Assembly (NCBI RefSeq): GCF_028687615.1
Contig: NZ_JAQTZU010000004.1
Span: forward strand, 109,606 to 173,605
Length of the DNA: 64,000 bases
Source of the DNA: Methylovulum sp.
Lineage (GTDB): Bacteria; Pseudomonadota; Gammaproteobacteria; Methylococcales; Methylomonadaceae
Direction: 5' to 3'
This document shows, one piece after another, positions 1 through 7,168 of the stretch. The number at the start of each line of letters is the position of its first letter. Position 1 is the first letter of the stretch. Both the position numbers and the translations under genes were made by a program. The notes under the pieces were generated by a model, which was not told the origin of the DNA, searched no databases, and worked only from the letters and a program-made list of their open reading frames with translations.

Positions 1-1
1 T

Positions 2-343
2 CAAACTGAGTGTGGATGTGTCCACGCCGTCGATGTGTATATCCAGTTCCCCAATGGCCTAAAACGCCCTGATATTTCCATTTTTTGCCGCGAACCCAGC
101 GAAGAAGAACAAGATTCTGCACTGACTATGATTCCCGAAGCGGTCATCGAAGTCGTCAGCAAAGGCTATGAAGCCAAAGACCTGGAAATTGGCCCGCCTT
201 TTTATTTGTCGCAAGGGGTCAAGGACGTGATTGTCTTCGACCCGCTGACTTTATTAGTCCTGCATGTCCGCAAAGACCGGACGACACGGCAGGTGTCGCC
301 CGTTATCATTGAGTTGGAATGTGGTTGTCAGGTTATGGCTTGA
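2..343 (+). CDS. Uma2-family endonuclease-like protein, 5' partial
   Basis: The reading frame is open from the left edge of the window to a TGA at 341-343, so the N-terminus lies outside. The visible C-terminal part (about 113 residues) carries the PDISIF segment, then IPEAVIEVVS, then VIVFDPLT with a short C-terminal tail. This is the order of conserved blocks in Uma2/DUF820 proteins, which have a PD-(D/E)XK-like nuclease fold. The family is abundant in cyanobacteria and in some gammaproteobacteria, often with mobile DNA, and its cellular role is poorly known. A hairpin with a T-run follows at 407-428. The family call rests on motif order only, and catalytic activity cannot be judged from this fragment. 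Confidence 0.7.
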   Translation, partial: QTECGCVHAVDVYIQFPNGLKRPDISIFCREPSEEEQDSALTMIPEAVIEVVSKGYEAKDLEIGPPFYLSQGVKDVIVFDPLTLLVLHVRKDRTTRQVSPVIIELECGCQVMA

Positions 344-406
344 TTATCAGCTTATTAACTGATGTTACGCAGACATTTTCTACGATTTGAAAATAAATAA
401 TGAAGA

Positions 407-428
407 GTCGCTATCGCGACGTTTTTTT
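407..428 (+). terminator. Intrinsic terminator after the Uma2-like gene
   Basis: The arms GTCGC and GCGAC (407-411 and 416-420) close a four-base loop and are followed by a run of seven T (422-428). It lies 64 bases after the stop of the Uma2-like gene and on the same strand, which fits a Rho-independent terminator with a short stem. Confidence 0.5.
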
Positions 429-860
429 AATCGGGTTCTCGCACCCGAAGGCGAGATACTTTCTTTTGCTCCGCCAAAAGAAAGTATCCAAAGAAAAGGC
501 GGCCCGGTTGCCGCTGATGTCTTGCGCTGGGCAGGACGGGGTTTGTTACCGTCCGTAACATTTCAAGATACCTACGGGCATATGAGCGGGACGGGATTTG
601 CAATCCCGTCCCAAACGTTTCAACAATGCTCGACAGTACGGCAAAACGTCAAGGGCGGGTTGAATAACCCGCCCCGCATTCAGCCCCCCCAATTGCCATA
701 CTTGAAGCGGGGAGGAGTTTTGTAATAACGTTTTGAAATATCGACAATCAATCAAAAACGTTATGGAACGGGTCGCTTAAGGCGTCCACTGTTGGAACAA
801 ACCCGTTCCAGCCTCAGCGGACGGGTTTTCAAAACCCGTCCGACTTGGGGCAACAATTCT
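429..860. repeat. Cluster of palindromic repeats in a gene-free stretch
   Basis: This stretch between the Uma2-like gene and the PepSY gene holds no convincing gene. It contains a 14-bp perfect stem with a six-base loop (455-468 and 475-488), an 11-bp stem at 588-598 and 602-612, a 9-bp stem at 653-661 and 666-674, and a further GC-rich palindrome at about 819-842. The segment 757-815 (containing GTTGGAACAAACCC) recurs in inverted orientation at about 47150-47210. Open frames here are proline-rich or hairpin-encoded and look spurious. Confidence 0.6.
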
Positions 861-900
861 GTTGCACTACAAAATGCTTGCACGATATGGCTTATTCCGT

Positions 901-2202
901 TTATTGCCTCTTCTCCAACCAATCCACCAATCTTTCCCCCCATAAACGGCTCAGTTGCAAGGCGCGTTTCAGCAGGGTTTGTAAATGTGGCAAGCTCGCT
1001 AAGGTGAGATTGTGGCATTTATCTGTTAATTCTAATGCCCCGGTTTTTAGCCAATCCCAACGCACTGGGCGGTCACGCACCACCCCGCGTTTATGTAGCC
1101 AGTGCAATAAACCGCTGACATAAAAATACGCCGGACACAACCCTGCAATAAACCACGCAAACCGCCCCATCTCGCCCAAGGCTTCGCCGGTATGCAAAGG
1201 CCACATCCAGGTCATCAGTCTTTCGCCGGAAGAAAACAGGCCAGGGTCGCGGACGCTTTTGATTTGCCCGCTCCAGCGGTCTATCCAGACCATTGTGAAC
1301 GGGTGTTTTTGGTTGGCTTCGCCGGATTGGCGTAGGTTGATGCGGTAAGTGCCATTTTCGCCAACGGGCGTGGTCACCCGCCTGAGCGTGGCCCTAGGAA
1401 ACGGGCCACGAGCCATGAATTCGGCGGCTTCCAAAGGCACGGGGCGGTTATTGGGCCGTGCGGTGCTTAATACAGGTCTGCCGTTGTTGCCGTGGCCCAT
1501 ATCTTGTGCGCCTGTCAAGCCTTCCAAGATTTGCGGATAGCTCAATTGCAAGCCGGTAAACGCCAGCACCAACAACGCGCCAGCACTCAGCAAACCCAGC
1601 CAGCGGTGCAAATCCATCAACAAGCGCATCATGCCTTGGTTGACACGCAACGCGAACGCTTGCCGGAAACCTCCCGCCGCAGGCCACCATAAATACAAAC
1701 CTGTGCAGATGGAAAGCATCATCAGCCCACCCAAAACGCCAACCGCTTGCCAGCCGAATTGGTCCAGCTTCAATTGGGTATGCACATCCAGTAACCACGT
1801 CATCGCCGTACTCCCCCAAAAACGGCTGTCCACCACTTCGGCGGTGTAAGGGTTCACCGACACCATCAGCGGCGCGTAGTAGTCAAAATAGGTTTCTTGC
1901 GGCTTTTCAAACCAGGCGGTGAGCATTTCATTAGGCGATTGCGGCATCTCCAGCGTCCAACTGCCGTGCCGGTCCGGGTGGGCGGCTTTCACGGCGGCGA
2001 CGATTTTGTCTAAGGATTGGTATTGCCCTTGCGGGTTTTCAATCACCAGCTTTGGGTTCAGCAAGGTGTCAAGCTCGGCACGGTAAACGTTCAGGCTTCC
2101 GGTCAGCCCTATCAAGGCAAAGAAAAACCCGCCCCAAAGTGCGATATACAGATGGACTTTAAGCCAAAGTGCGCGGGTGAAATAGTTTGCTAATCTGGGC
2201 AT
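901..2202 (-). CDS. PepSY-associated transmembrane protein (PiuB/iron-reductase-like)
   Basis: The 433-residue protein has an N-terminal membrane segment (about 17-37), a periplasmic PepSY region (about 60-130), two further helices around 152-172 and 200-222, and a C-terminal helix near 360-385. Histidines sit at the membrane edges in HLYIALWGG, DVHTQLK, DLHRWLG and PLHTGEALG. This pattern is typical of the PepSY_TM family, thought to include membrane-bound ferric-siderophore reductases that bind haem through such histidines. No TonB receptor or siderophore gene is adjacent, so the substrate is unknown. A second, broken gene of the same family lies at 20355-20900. The start at 2202 places the first helix correctly. 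Confidence 0.75.
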   Translation of the reverse strand: MPRLANYFTRALWLKVHLYIALWGGFFFALIGLTGSLNVYRAELDTLLNPKLVIENPQGQYQSLDKIVAAVKAAHPDRHGSWTLEMPQSPNEMLTAWFEKPQETYFDYYAPLMVSVNPYTAEVVDSRFWGSTAMTWLLDVHTQLKLDQFGWQAVGVLGGLMMLSICTGLYLWWPAAGGFRQAFALRVNQGMMRLLMDLHRWLGLLSAGALLVLAFTGLQLSYPQILEGLTGAQDMGHGNNGRPVLSTARPNNRPVPLEAAEFMARGPFPRATLRRVTTPVGENGTYRINLRQSGEANQKHPFTMVWIDRWSGQIKSVRDPGLFSSGERLMTWMWPLHTGEALGEMGRFAWFIAGLCPAYFYVSGLLHWLHKRGVVRDRPVRWDWLKTGALELTDKCHNLTLASLPHLQTLLKRALQLSRLWGERLVDWLEKRQ

Positions 2203-2234
2203 GGGAAAGTAAATGATTGAAATCGTGGAAGCCA

Positions 2235-2265
2235 GACCTTTCAGGTTTTAAAAACCTGAAAGGTC
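2235..2265. repeat. 31-bp palindrome, family P, copy 1
   Basis: The arms GACCTTTCAGGTTT and AAACCTGAAAGGTC are perfect reverse complements around a short A/T centre. Other copies are at 7666-7696 (inside nasA), 15734-15764, 29188-29217 (decayed) and 61250-61280 (with changed but still paired bases). This copy lies between two divergently oriented genes. Confidence 0.75.
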
Positions 2266-2316
2266 TTCAATGGCATAATAACAGCAAACGTGTTTGCTTA
2301 CCCTGTGTGATACCTG

Positions 2317-3255
2317 ATGGATACCCCTCCCTTATTTTACCCCAAAGATTTTATCGAAACCGCCGAAGGGCTGTTATTTGCCGTGGTGGCGCACGGCATT
2401 GAAGACGGCAAGGTCTTGTGTTTTTTGCGTTATGTGTTGGAAGATTCGGGCTGGAAGAAATACCCCACCCATGCCGCCAATACCCATTTGCAAGCCCATC
2501 ATCCACATTATCTGCATTTTTCCACGCGCCTCGCCGCCGATTTACACGCGGTTGCCATTGAGAAAATCACCAAGCACTACCAGCCGCGCAGCCGTTTGGC
2601 AGCGATTATGCAAACGTCGCCAGACAATGCGGTGGAACAGGATGTCTATCAACTGGGGCGGTTATTGCAACAACACGGCTTGGATTTGGCGAATCTGGGC
2701 GTAACCGGTTCAATACTCGCAGGTGTACAAAACGCCGCCTCGGATATTGACTTGGTGTGTTACGACCGCACGACCTTCCAACTTTGCCGTACCTTGGTGC
2801 GCGATTTGATCGCACTAGGCAAATTGGCTGATTTGACGGAAACCGATTGGCAACAATCCTACCAACGCCGCGAAGCCGATTTAAGCTACGAAGAATATCG
2901 TTGGCATGAACGGCGCAAGCATAACAAGGCGTTGATTAACGGACGAAAGTTTGACCTTAGCTTGCTCAATGTTGATGACGGCGAAGAAGGCGATTGCCAG
3001 AAACTCGCGGCAATCACGGTGCAATGCCAAATTATTGACGACACTTATGGCTTTGATTATCCGGCACGATTTGTGGTTGACCATCCGACCATCCAAACCA
3101 TCATCAGCTTCACCGCCACCTACATCGGTCAGGCATTTACTGGTGAATGGGTTGAAGTGTCCGGTATTTTGGAACAAACGGCAAAGGGTTTGCAACGGAT
3201 AGTCGTGGGTTCTAATCGGGAAGCGCGGGGGGAGTATATTAAGGTTAAACGTTAA
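2317..3255 (+). CDS. Nucleotidyltransferase-fold protein
   Basis: The 312-residue protein carries TGSILAG (about 130-136) followed by SDIDLVCYD, giving the GS-x(n)-D-x-D signature of the polymerase-beta/minimal nucleotidyltransferase fold (Asp143 and Asp145). An N-terminal domain of about 110 residues precedes it. The C-terminal part (from about 240) is likely a beta-barrel or OB-like domain, because it ends in VEVSGILEQ and a conserved-looking EYIKVKR. The closest general description is a predicted nucleotidyltransferase of the COG1665 type; its substrate is unknown. The gene stands alone between a divergent PepSY gene and a convergent lectin gene, with a shared terminator-like hairpin at 3329-3354. 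Confidence 0.6.
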   Translation: MDTPPLFYPKDFIETAEGLLFAVVAHGIEDGKVLCFLRYVLEDSGWKKYPTHAANTHLQAHHPHYLHFSTRLAADLHAVAIEKITKHYQPRSRLAAIMQTSPDNAVEQDVYQLGRLLQQHGLDLANLGVTGSILAGVQNAASDIDLVCYDRTTFQLCRTLVRDLIALGKLADLTETDWQQSYQRREADLSYEEYRWHERRKHNKALINGRKFDLSLLNVDDGEEGDCQKLAAITVQCQIIDDTYGFDYPARFVVDHPTIQTIISFTATYIGQAFTGEWVEVSGILEQTAKGLQRIVVGSNREARGEYIKVKR

Positions 3256-3328
3256 TTTGGAATTGCCAAAGAACAGGTTAAGCAAGCTAACAGCTTGATG
3301 ATGAAATTTTGATGGTGAAATAAAGAAA

Positions 3329-3354
3329 CCCGGCCTGTTTGCAAACAAGCCGGG
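3329..3354. terminator. Hairpin between convergent genes
   Basis: CCCGGCCTGTTT pairs with AAACAAGCCGGG, with one mismatch, around TGC. It lies 73 bases after the nucleotidyltransferase stop and just before the end of the convergent lectin gene, so it could serve both. T-runs on either side are weak. Confidence 0.5.
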
Positions 3355-3375
3355 CGGTGTTGTTATCAATCGTTG

Positions 3376-4395
3376 TTAAAACGGTGCTTGATTCGAATAT
3401 AAGCCAGTTTTACTGTCACGAATTTGTGCCAGTGCCTTTCCAGTGGTTTTTTCGATGCCTAAGACAACGATTTCACTAGCACCGTTTCCATTTGCATCAG
3501 GCGAAGCACTAATCGCTTTGGCCTTGAAAGTTGAGTTCAAAAAAACGAAATTTTTCAATACAACGGCATTATTTTTGGCATCTTTGATTTGAACGACAGG
3601 CACTTCCACACCGTTGGATACATACGTATATAACACACCAATTTCCGGTATGCCATTGGCATTGATATCCTCCAACGCCACCAAACCTTGCGGTGGCAAA
3701 AAATTGGTCGCAAAGGTCAAGGTGCTCAATACCAGGTCGGTCAACGGGTCTTTGATTTGTACCGTGTGTTTGCCGGTTTTGTAATCAACGAACAAACCCG
3801 CAATTTCATCCACACCATTTTTGTTTAAATCGGGAACCAGCGCGGTGCCGATATAGTTTTGGGTGCTCCATTCGCAGATGTAGCCAAAATCTTCAGCACT
3901 AGAAAAAGTGTCATACCAACCACCTTGAATTCCGCTCCATGTACCACCTCGCATTGCAAGATAATCTTCGCCATCCCTGTCATCCGGTTCTTGATAACCC
4001 CAGTGTTCATAACTAAACGGCTCACCCGTAATCCATCCCCAATTAAATTGGGAAGCGGCATCAGTGCCCCCAATGTGATACCAGTTATTGGTGCTTCGAT
4101 CTGCTAGAAGTTTACTATAGATAAAACCTTGCTCCTCTTGGCTAGTGATGGTCGCCAAATGTCCGCTGAGGCTGGCACAGGCTGTTTTGGCATTGCTCCA
4201 AATGACGGAACCGCGTTCAAAACGTTGGTAATAATGCCCGTTGGTGTTCCAAAGAATCTTGGCAGAATCCGCCGCTAGGACGCTGTTAGTGAACAATACG
4301 CCAACGACTATAGCCCCCCCCCCCAGTGCAATTTTTCTAATCGCCTGAGCCAAAATAAGCCCTGCTGACACATTGATTTGTTGTTTACTAAGCAT
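3376..4395 (-). CDS. Secreted C-type-lectin-fold protein with Ca-binding repeats
   Basis: The 339-residue protein begins with a signal peptide ending near SVLA (about residue 41). A C-type lectin domain follows (about 48-176) with WITGEPFSYEHW, the EPDD sequence that in animal lectins helps bind calcium and sugar, and the closing cysteine in YICEW; only one disulfide pair appears possible. The C-terminal half has three repeats with Asp/Asn-rich loops (DLNKNGVDE, DINANGIPE, DANGNGASE) like FG-GAP or VCBS calcium loops. It is probably an exported surface or extracellular carbohydrate-binding protein. An 11-G run interrupts the signal-peptide coding region, so reading-frame switching is possible. 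No secretion system is adjacent. Confidence 0.7.
   Translation of the reverse strand: MLSKQQINVSAGLILAQAIRKIALGGGAIVVGVLFTNSVLAADSAKILWNTNGHYYQRFERGSVIWSNAKTACASLSGHLATITSQEEQGFIYSKLLADRSTNNWYHIGGTDAASQFNWGWITGEPFSYEHWGYQEPDDRDGEDYLAMRGGTWSGIQGGWYDTFSSAEDFGYICEWSTQNYIGTALVPDLNKNGVDEIAGLFVDYKTGKHTVQIKDPLTDLVLSTLTFATNFLPPQGLVALEDINANGIPEIGVLYTYVSNGVEVPVVQIKDAKNNAVVLKNFVFLNSTFKAKAISASPDANGNGASEIVVLGIEKTTGKALAQIRDSKTGLYSNQAPF
4314..4324 (-). repeat. Poly-G tract of 11 in the lectin signal-peptide region
   Basis: Eleven C on the top strand read as eleven G on the coding strand, covering codons 24 to 28 of the lectin gene (Leu-Gly-Gly-Gly-Ala). Tracts of this length are prone to slip during replication. 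A change of one base would remove the mature protein. Confidence 0.85.
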
Positions 4396-4591
4396 AATTT
4401 TTCCTTGTTGGTTTTTAAATACGGCGGAATGGTTTACTTATGAAGAACAGGCGGCAATCTTGCGAACAAACTGCCGCACCCGAAAATTCTTCGTCACTGA
4501 CACTAACAGATGCAGTTAGCACGGTCAATATCATTATTGTGTAGGTAGCCGTTGACTTTGAATGTAAGGCGGCTTAAATCTATATATTTTG

Positions 4592-4820
4592 GGAGTACAA
4601 ACCTAGTACTCAGTCATTTTTAGTTTGACGGGTATTTCGTAGGCCGGAATAAGCCCGTTCGAGCGATAGCAAGAACGGGTGTTTCCGGCAAACATCCGCT
4701 TCTAATGCCGGAAACATCCACCCTGCGCTACGCACGGGCGGCCTTATTTATGCCCTGCGGGTATTCCGGCCTACGTCAACCCGACAATTCAACACTGACT
4801 GAGTACTAGGTTTGTACTCC
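4592..4820. mobile_element. MITE-like element with 25-bp perfect terminal inverted repeats
   Basis: Both ends carry the same 25-bp sequence in inverted orientation (4592-4616 and 4796-4820), starting GGAGTACAAACCTAGTACTC. The arms contain further matching pieces inward (CGTAGGCCGGAATA on both sides). The 229-bp element has no coding capacity. No target duplication is obvious. A 25-bp hairpin at 41564-41619 shares the GAGTACAAACCTA core, which suggests a related end. Confidence 0.7.
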
Positions 4821-4859
4821 TCAACAGTTATTCTTTAAACGGTCAAGTTTATTTCGTCC

Positions 4860-5130
4860 CCACGCTACGGCGTACCCGCAGGGCATAAATCACTGCCCAC
4901 AGTTAAGAGATTATTACTATTTTTCAATAAGATAATTATAGGATGTGCCGACGACAGGAGGCGCATCCATCGCGTAAAAACTCGACAGATGTGCTTCGTT
5001 CCTTTTATGCCCTGTGGGTACAGCACATCCTATATCTAGGTTCAATCAATTATTCATAACACCATAATTATTAATAACTTCCCTTAACTGTAGGCAGTGA
5101 TTTATGCCCTGCGGGTACGCCGTAGCGTGG
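4860..5130. mobile_element. MITE-like element with 38-bp perfect terminal inverted repeats upstream of proS
   Basis: The 38-bp ends at 4860-4897 and 5093-5130 are perfect reverse complements, and matching continues inward with gaps (CAGTTAAG on both sides). A nested pair, GGATGTGC near 4942 and GCACATCC near 5023, sits inside. The right end lies 125 bases before the proS start, so this element may supply or disturb the proS leader. It encodes no protein. Confidence 0.7.
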
Positions 5131-5255
5131 AAACGATAAAAGGGCTATCGCTGCCCCCCCTAATCATCATGAATATCCGACAAAACCCGCAAACACTTGG
5201 GAAGCCAGCAAAAATCTGTAAAATACCCGCTTTTTATTGGCAAACTGTAATCATC

Positions 5256-6965
5256 ATGCACACAACCCAGTTCCCCCTCAACACCGTCAAAGAAACTCCT
5301 GCCGATGCCGAAATTATCAGCCACCAACTGATGATACGCGCCGGGCTCATCCGCAAACTCGCCGCCGGGCTGTATACCTGGCTGCCGCTGGGCCTGCGGG
5401 TGCTGCACAAGGTCGAAAAAATCACCCGCGAGGAAATGGAAAAAGCCGGGGCGTTGGAAGTGCTGATGCCGACTTTGCAACCGGCTGAATTGTGGCAGGA
5501 AACCGGACGCTGGGAACAATACGGCCCGGAATTGGCGCGTTTGAAAGACCGCCATGACCGTGATTTTTGTTTAGGCCCCACGCATGAGGAAATCATCACC
5601 GATTTGGCGCGTAACGAATTGAAAAGTTACAAACAATTGCCGATCACCTATTACCAGATCCAAACCAAAATCCGCGACGAAATCCGCCCCCGTTTCGGCG
5701 TAATGCGCTCGCGCGAATTCATCATGAAAGACGCCTATTCCTTCCATTTGGACCAGGCTTCCTTGCAAGAAACTTACGAGGTCATGTACCGCGCTTACAC
5801 CAATATCTTCAACCAGTTTGGCCTGAAATTCCGCGCGGTGATCGCCGATTCCGGCTCGATAGGCGGGGCGGTGTCGCACGAGTTCCATGTCTTGGCGGAT
5901 TCCGGCGAAGACGGGATTGCGTTCTCAACGATAAGTGAGTATGCAGCGAATGTCGAAAAAGCCGAAGCCCTTGCACCCACAGGCACACGCCCTGCCCCAA
6001 CTTCGGAAATGGTGTTGGTTGATACGCCTGAGCAGCACAGCATTGACGAAGTCTGTGCGTTTTTGTCGATTCCGGCGACCCAATGCCTGAAGACCTTGAT
6101 CGTCAAAGGCGAAGCAGAAAACACTTTGGTCGCCCTGCTACTGCGCGGCGACCATGAATTGAACACCATCAAAGCCGAAAAACTCGCGGGCGTATTTTCA
6201 CCGTTGACATTCGCCAGCGAAGCAGAAATCATCGCCGCGTGTGGTTGCAAACCTGGCTCTATCGGCCCCATCGGCTTGGCTATGCCCATTATTGCCGACC
6301 GTAGCGTACCCTTGATGGCGGATTTTGTCTGCGGCGCGAACCAAGACGGCAAACATATTCAAGGTGTCAATTGGGAACGTGACCTGCCCGTACCCGAAAC
6401 CGCCGATTTGCGCACCGTGGTGGAAGGCGACCTTAGCCCCGACGGCAAAGGCCACCTCACCTTGGCGCGTGGTATCGAAGTCGGGCACATCTTCCAGCTC
6501 GGCACCAAATACAGCGGTGCCATGAAAGCGGGCATCATCAACGAAGGCGGCAAACACCAAATCATGCTGATGGGCTGTTACGGCATCGGCATTTCCCGTG
6601 TCGTCGCGGCGGCAATCGAGCAAAACCATGACGGGCGCGGCATCATCTGGCCGAAAAATCTCGCCCCGTTCCAAGTCGCCATCTTGCCGATGAACATGCA
6701 CAAATCCGAACGCCTGCGGGCTTTGGTGGAAACCTTGTATCAGGATTTGCAAACCGCAGGCCTGGAAGTGTTGCTGGACGACCGCAAAGTCCGCGCCGGC
6801 TTCATGTTCTCGGACATGGAATTGATCGGCATCCCGCATTGCATCGTCGTGGGTGACAGAAGCCTGGATGACGGGATTGTGGAATACAAAAGCCGGACTT
6901 CAAAAGAGAATGAAGAGTTTGCTTTGGTAGATGTGCTTGAGTTTATTAAGAGCAAATTAGCCTGA
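5256..6965 (+). CDS. proS: Prolyl-tRNA synthetase
   Basis: The 569-residue protein charges tRNA-Pro with proline. It has the class II catalytic core (early part with [15 protein letters not shown] and GLYTWLPLG), the inserted editing domain found in bacterial-type ProS (about residues 220-400), and the C-terminal anticodon-binding domain ending in [13 protein letters not shown]. The length matches the usual 565-575 residues. The ATG at 5256 was chosen because the family starts in this way ([13 protein letters not shown] aligns with the usual first residues). A longer frame reaches back to 5097 but reads through the repeat element at 4860-5130 and gives an atypical N-terminus. The gene appears monocistronic. 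Confidence 0.95.
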   Translation: MHTTQFPLNTVKETPADAEIISHQLMIRAGLIRKLAAGLYTWLPLGLRVLHKVEKITREEMEKAGALEVLMPTLQPAELWQETGRWEQYGPELARLKDRHDRDFCLGPTHEEIITDLARNELKSYKQLPITYYQIQTKIRDEIRPRFGVMRSREFIMKDAYSFHLDQASLQETYEVMYRAYTNIFNQFGLKFRAVIADSGSIGGAVSHEFHVLADSGEDGIAFSTISEYAANVEKAEALAPTGTRPAPTSEMVLVDTPEQHSIDEVCAFLSIPATQCLKTLIVKGEAENTLVALLLRGDHELNTIKAEKLAGVFSPLTFASEAEIIAACGCKPGSIGPIGLAMPIIADRSVPLMADFVCGANQDGKHIQGVNWERDLPVPETADLRTVVEGDLSPDGKGHLTLARGIEVGHIFQLGTKYSGAMKAGIINEGGKHQIMLMGCYGIGISRVVAAAIEQNHDGRGIIWPKNLAPFQVAILPMNMHKSERLRALVETLYQDLQTAGLEVLLDDRKVRAGFMFSDMELIGIPHCIVVGDRSLDDGIVEYKSRTSKENEEFALVDVLEFIKSKLA

Positions 6966-6977
6966 GTTGTTGACGGT

Positions 6978-7052
6978 TATACTTTAACCGGCCAGGTTTC
7001 GGTTTTTGGAGCGTGGTCATCTTGACCGCAACCAGCGGGCAGGATGCCCGCG
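6978..7052. repeat. Partial copy of MITE family T (TATACTTCAAACGGTCAAG ends)
   Basis: Starting at the TATAC at 6978, the sequence follows the family end (…GGTTTCGGTTTTTGGAGCG) and then the family interior with GACCGCAACC and GGGCAGGATGC. The opposite end is missing. It lies between the convergent ends of proS and nasA. Other copies are at 20949, 39441, 46775, 48464 and 57862. Confidence 0.6.
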
Positions 7053-7168
7053 CTCCTTGCAAGGTATTGGCTTGTCCTTTCCAAAATAAGATGTGCTGAA
7101 CGCAAGTAAAGCACATCGGCGGACAATCCTTACCAGTCCGAAACAACTCGTATAAGGCAAACCGTCTA

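Noticed and set aside
387..725. Open frame of 112 codons with SFAPPKESIQRKG
   Set aside because: It runs through hairpin repeats and the pattern is a common spurious translation of palindromic DNA; no family, ribosome-binding site or codon bias supports it.
5097..5255. N-terminal extension of ProS
   Set aside because: It would be translated from the terminal repeat of a MITE-like element, and ProS proteins begin at the sequence coded from 5256.
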